Assembly (NCBI GenBank): GCA_022749755.1
Contig: CM040447.1
Location: 14,917,087-14,981,086, forward strand
DNA from: Azadirachta indica
Lineage: Eukaryota; Streptophyta; Magnoliopsida; Sapindales; Meliaceae
DNA: 64,000 nucleotides
Direction: 5' to 3'
Shown: in pieces, positions 61,601 to 64,000 of the stretch
Numbering within the stretch: position 1 is the stretch's first letter
Layout: every line of letters starts with the position of its first letter
Position numbers and translations under genes: made by a program
Notes under the pieces: model-generated
The model's input: the letters and a program-made list of their open reading frames with translations, nothing else
The model's database searches: none
What the model was told of the DNA's origin: nothing

Positions 61601-64000
61601 TTCAACTACTAAACAACATATGTATACTTGCATCAATAAGCCAAGGCATGCTAGAGTATTGTTCTTAACGAAAAATTCTGCCCTTCTAGGACAATATCTC
61701 ATTCAAGTCAGGCTCTATAGCAGTCTAATCTCCAGAATACAAAACAAATTGGTTCTATAAAGGCACATTTCCAAATATAGAATCCTAGAACAAATTTAGA
61801 AAAACATATTCTCTAGCAACAACCATATAAGGAATAAAACATCGAGTGAATTATCTCTGCATTCTCACCTTCTCAAAAGTGTTGATGGCTCTCCTAACTC
61901 CTTTTATAATATAAGAAATTAAGCCACCACTAAATCTTATAATGTTATTATAAAATTAACCATTGAAACATAATTTGTAACCAACAAATATATAATGATA
62001 AAATGGTTACAATATTTAATAGAACTTAACATTTTCATTTCTGAGAAGACATAACATATATTAGCACAAAAAATAAATAGGATGATAAAATGACATCTAA
62101 TATTATCTTATTCTTAGTAATGTAAAATTCAAGACTTTGCACATTATCAAGTAAATATATCATTTCTTGAATTTTAATTATAGCATTACAATCAAATACA
62201 TATATAAAAATAATTACAAACATTAAACCACTGATACAATTATTTTCTTAAGTTTTCATAAAACAGTGCCAATTACATGACATCCAACAAATCAATCTAG
62301 TAAAACACATGAAAATTATCATCACACATATTCAAAACATATAGATTGAGTTGCTTCCAATATATGTTCACTTTATACAATTATTATATTGCAAAACTGT
62401 GCCATGTACAACCTAATAATTTTCATTCAAGTGTCTAATAATTCTTAAAAAAGGTTTATATCAGGACAAAACTTTTCATTCAAGTGTTTAATAATCCTAA
62501 AAAAGGAATTCCGTAAGGAAAAAAATTTGACCCTAAATCAGCCATGTCATTATGTTAACAAACTAAATGAACGCATTACATGCTCAGTGGAATAAGCTTA
62601 ATATGCACATCATGTCAATTAAATTCTATTGTATTAAGATAATTTGCAATGTGAATAGTTTTTCAATTCTCCTTTGTCATTATGGTTTTCTCTAAAGAAA
62701 TATGCATAATTATGCAAGCATTCCTCTTCTGCAAATATAAACGCATATAAAAGTTTAAGAATCATATATCATTTTATTTTCAATAAACAAAACAGTTTAT
62801 AATTTGAACATAAGTTAACGAATAATTTAAGCCTGCTATCATACACTAGACTATCTAATTCAAGATCGAAGAGTAAATTAAAATTTACATATATTTAAAT
62901 CATAAATAACCACATTATCTCTTGAATTTGACAAGATTCATTTCTTAACATTGTTGCAAAACTTTTAAATTATGGAATGCTTCAACTACTAAACCACATA
63001 TATGTATACTTGTAACAATAAGTCAAGGCATGTTAAAACATTGTCTTAAGAAAAAATTCCACCCCTCTAAAAGAATATTCTAGTGCAAATCAAACTCTAT
63101 GGCATGGCAGGCTAACCTCCAAGATGAAAAACAATAGATTGGTTCTATAAAGGTGCGCACCTAAGTAAAGAACCCCAAACAACTATTAAAGAAAAACATT
63201 TTTTCTGGTAAAAGCCATATAAGAAGTAAAACATTAAGGGAATTATCTGTATATTCTCATCTTCTCAAAAGCGTCATAGGATCTCCTTTTGTAGTGTAAG
63301 ATATTAAGCAACCATTAAATCTCATAGTGATGTTATCCTAAAATGGACCGTTAAAACATAGTTTTGTAACCAACAAATAAATAACTATATATATATATAT
63401 ATATAAACGTATTTTGAAATATTATGCAAAATATTATCCAGAAAATATAGTCATGCATCCCATTCTTTTTTATCAGAAAAACTGACAAGTGAAATGCGGA
63501 TAATAACATCTAACAATAAGACATTCCCACACAAAAGAAGGAAGAGCCAAACCTCATTAGTGGTCCTAGGTTGCAGCAGAAGCTTACCAAATCCTTTGTA
63601 TTTTCTCATCCAATCAGTATTTGCAGTCAGCAGCACATCTTCATCCTGAATGACATTTTTTTCACCTAATATTTCCTTAAAATAGCTTACATCATCAGAA
63701 TTCAACGTCGAAAACGCAGTGTTTCTCTCAATTTTCTTCGCTATTGAGGCAAAAAATCTGCACTGTATTGTGCTTGCATTTCCGAAACCTCTTTTTATAA
63801 AAGTTCCATTGTAATCTGTTACATTTTATGATGAACACTAAATTAAAAAAAAAAAAAAAAGAGGAATGGTCGTGCTGATAACAATGATGATACGGTAATA
63901 ACTAATAATAGTACCTGAAGCTGAGCGGAAAACCCAGTTGTGAGAATTAGGTTTTAATCGACGATCAAAGAGTAGTTTCGATGAATTTCTAAGGAGAAGA
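55614..64000 (-). CDS. D2HGDH: D-2-hydroxyglutarate dehydrogenase, mitochondrial (5' end off the window)
   Basis: Exons in transcript order: >64000-63915, 63815-63553, 61096-60995, 60835-60788, 60524-60454, 60157-60039, 59858-59763, 59668-59559, 59009-58929, 58244-58144, 57480-57372, 56529-56424, 56139-56054, 55957-55832, 55709-55614 (TGA). One continuous frame of about 532 codons; the start codon lies past the right edge. The first exon is Arg/Ser/Asn-rich, as in a mitochondrial presequence. FAD-binding PCMH motifs: [18 protein letters not shown] and [20 protein letters not shown]. The C-terminal FAD-oxidase domain has [15 protein letters not shown] (metal-binding His) and SAEHGLG. The flavoenzyme oxidises D-2-hydroxyglutarate to 2-oxoglutarate and, in plants, passes electrons through ETF to the respiratory chain during lysine breakdown. 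Every junction is GT-AG and phase-consistent; the gene looks intact. Introns contain local duplications. Confidence 0.95.
57699..58140 (+). repeat. Tandem duplication (about 243 bp) in a D2HGDH intron
   Basis: Starting at GGCTAAAGAAT (57699 and 57929), both units run through CAGAATCAGTTGG, AACATGCAGAGAAATCAGGG, CTGTATTTTTAAGATGAATA and GTTGACATGAT. Unit 2 ends against the donor side of the exon at 58144-58244. Confidence 0.88.
59310..59412 (+). repeat. Short tandem duplication (about 66 bp) in a D2HGDH intron
   Basis: CCAGC(G/A)TAAAGAATCAAGCA followed by (A/T)TC(A/G)TGTCAAA occurs at about 59316 and 59382. Confidence 0.75.
61597..63384 (+). repeat. Direct repeat of about 400 bp within the longest D2HGDH intron
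   Basis: Copies 61597-61997 and 62977-63384 match in order along their whole length (ATGCTTCAACTACTAAAC at the start, TTGGTTCTATAAAGG in the middle, GTAACCAACAAATA at the end), diverged by many substitutions and small indels. About 1 kb of AT-rich sequence separates them. There is no coding frame. It may be two copies of one transposon or a segmental duplication. Confidence 0.85.
63387..63405 (+). repeat. TA microsatellite
   Basis: About nine TA units directly after the second 400-bp repeat copy. Confidence 0.85.

Overview
The window is nuclear DNA of a flowering plant, most likely a woody eudicot. It is AT-rich, its genes are split by many GT-AG introns, and it carries plant-specific families (a class III peroxidase, a plant folate-carrier relative, a UBE2W-type E2 of the plant UBC15-18 group). 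Species cannot be fixed from the sequence alone. Exon boundaries below were read by eye from reading frame, GT/AG sites and family sequence knowledge; no alignment or RNA data was used.

Layout. (1) 1-960: first coding exon of a membrane-anchored glycosyltransferase on the minus strand; the rest lies off the left end. (2) 2846-10677: two adjacent Mutator-like (MULE) insertions. The first (2855-9562) is full length, with a perfect 9-bp target duplication, a decayed transposase on the minus strand and a GRF zinc-finger ORF on the plus strand. The second (9628-10667) is a non-coding foldback relative. (3) 11250-18741: a 16-exon gene for an ATG27/MRH-like type I membrane protein, with a SINE in one intron. 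(4) 21273-22595: peroxidase 72-type gene. (5) 24905-25471: mitochondrial ribosomal protein L7/L12. (6) 28561-31748: decayed folate-transporter (FOLT1-like) gene. (7) 33830-43519: two copies of a soluble epoxide hydrolase gene, each with a broken piece of an E2 gene downstream; 36.0-39.4 kb between them is a nest of AT-rich foldback elements. (8) 44097-45847 and 47546-47864: another non-autonomous MULE and a near-perfect hairpin. (9) 50829-52997: the intact E2 gene. (10) 55614-64000: D-2-hydroxyglutarate dehydrogenase, 15 exons seen, first exon cut by the right edge.

Themes. The genes do not form one pathway: they are cell-wall, mitochondrial, ubiquitin and lipid-oxide housekeeping genes. Two things link them. 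One is gene order: from memory, peroxidase 72 and FOLT1 are neighbours in Arabidopsis (At5g66390/At5g66380), as are D2HGDH and UBC17 (At4g36400/At4g36410), so parts of the window keep old gene order. The other is transposon history: at least four elements share a two-part terminal repeat built around ACCTCCCCT, and local duplications copied the epoxide hydrolase gene and parts of the E2 gene. I see no prokaryote-like operon, CRISPR array, complete tRNA gene or rRNA gene.
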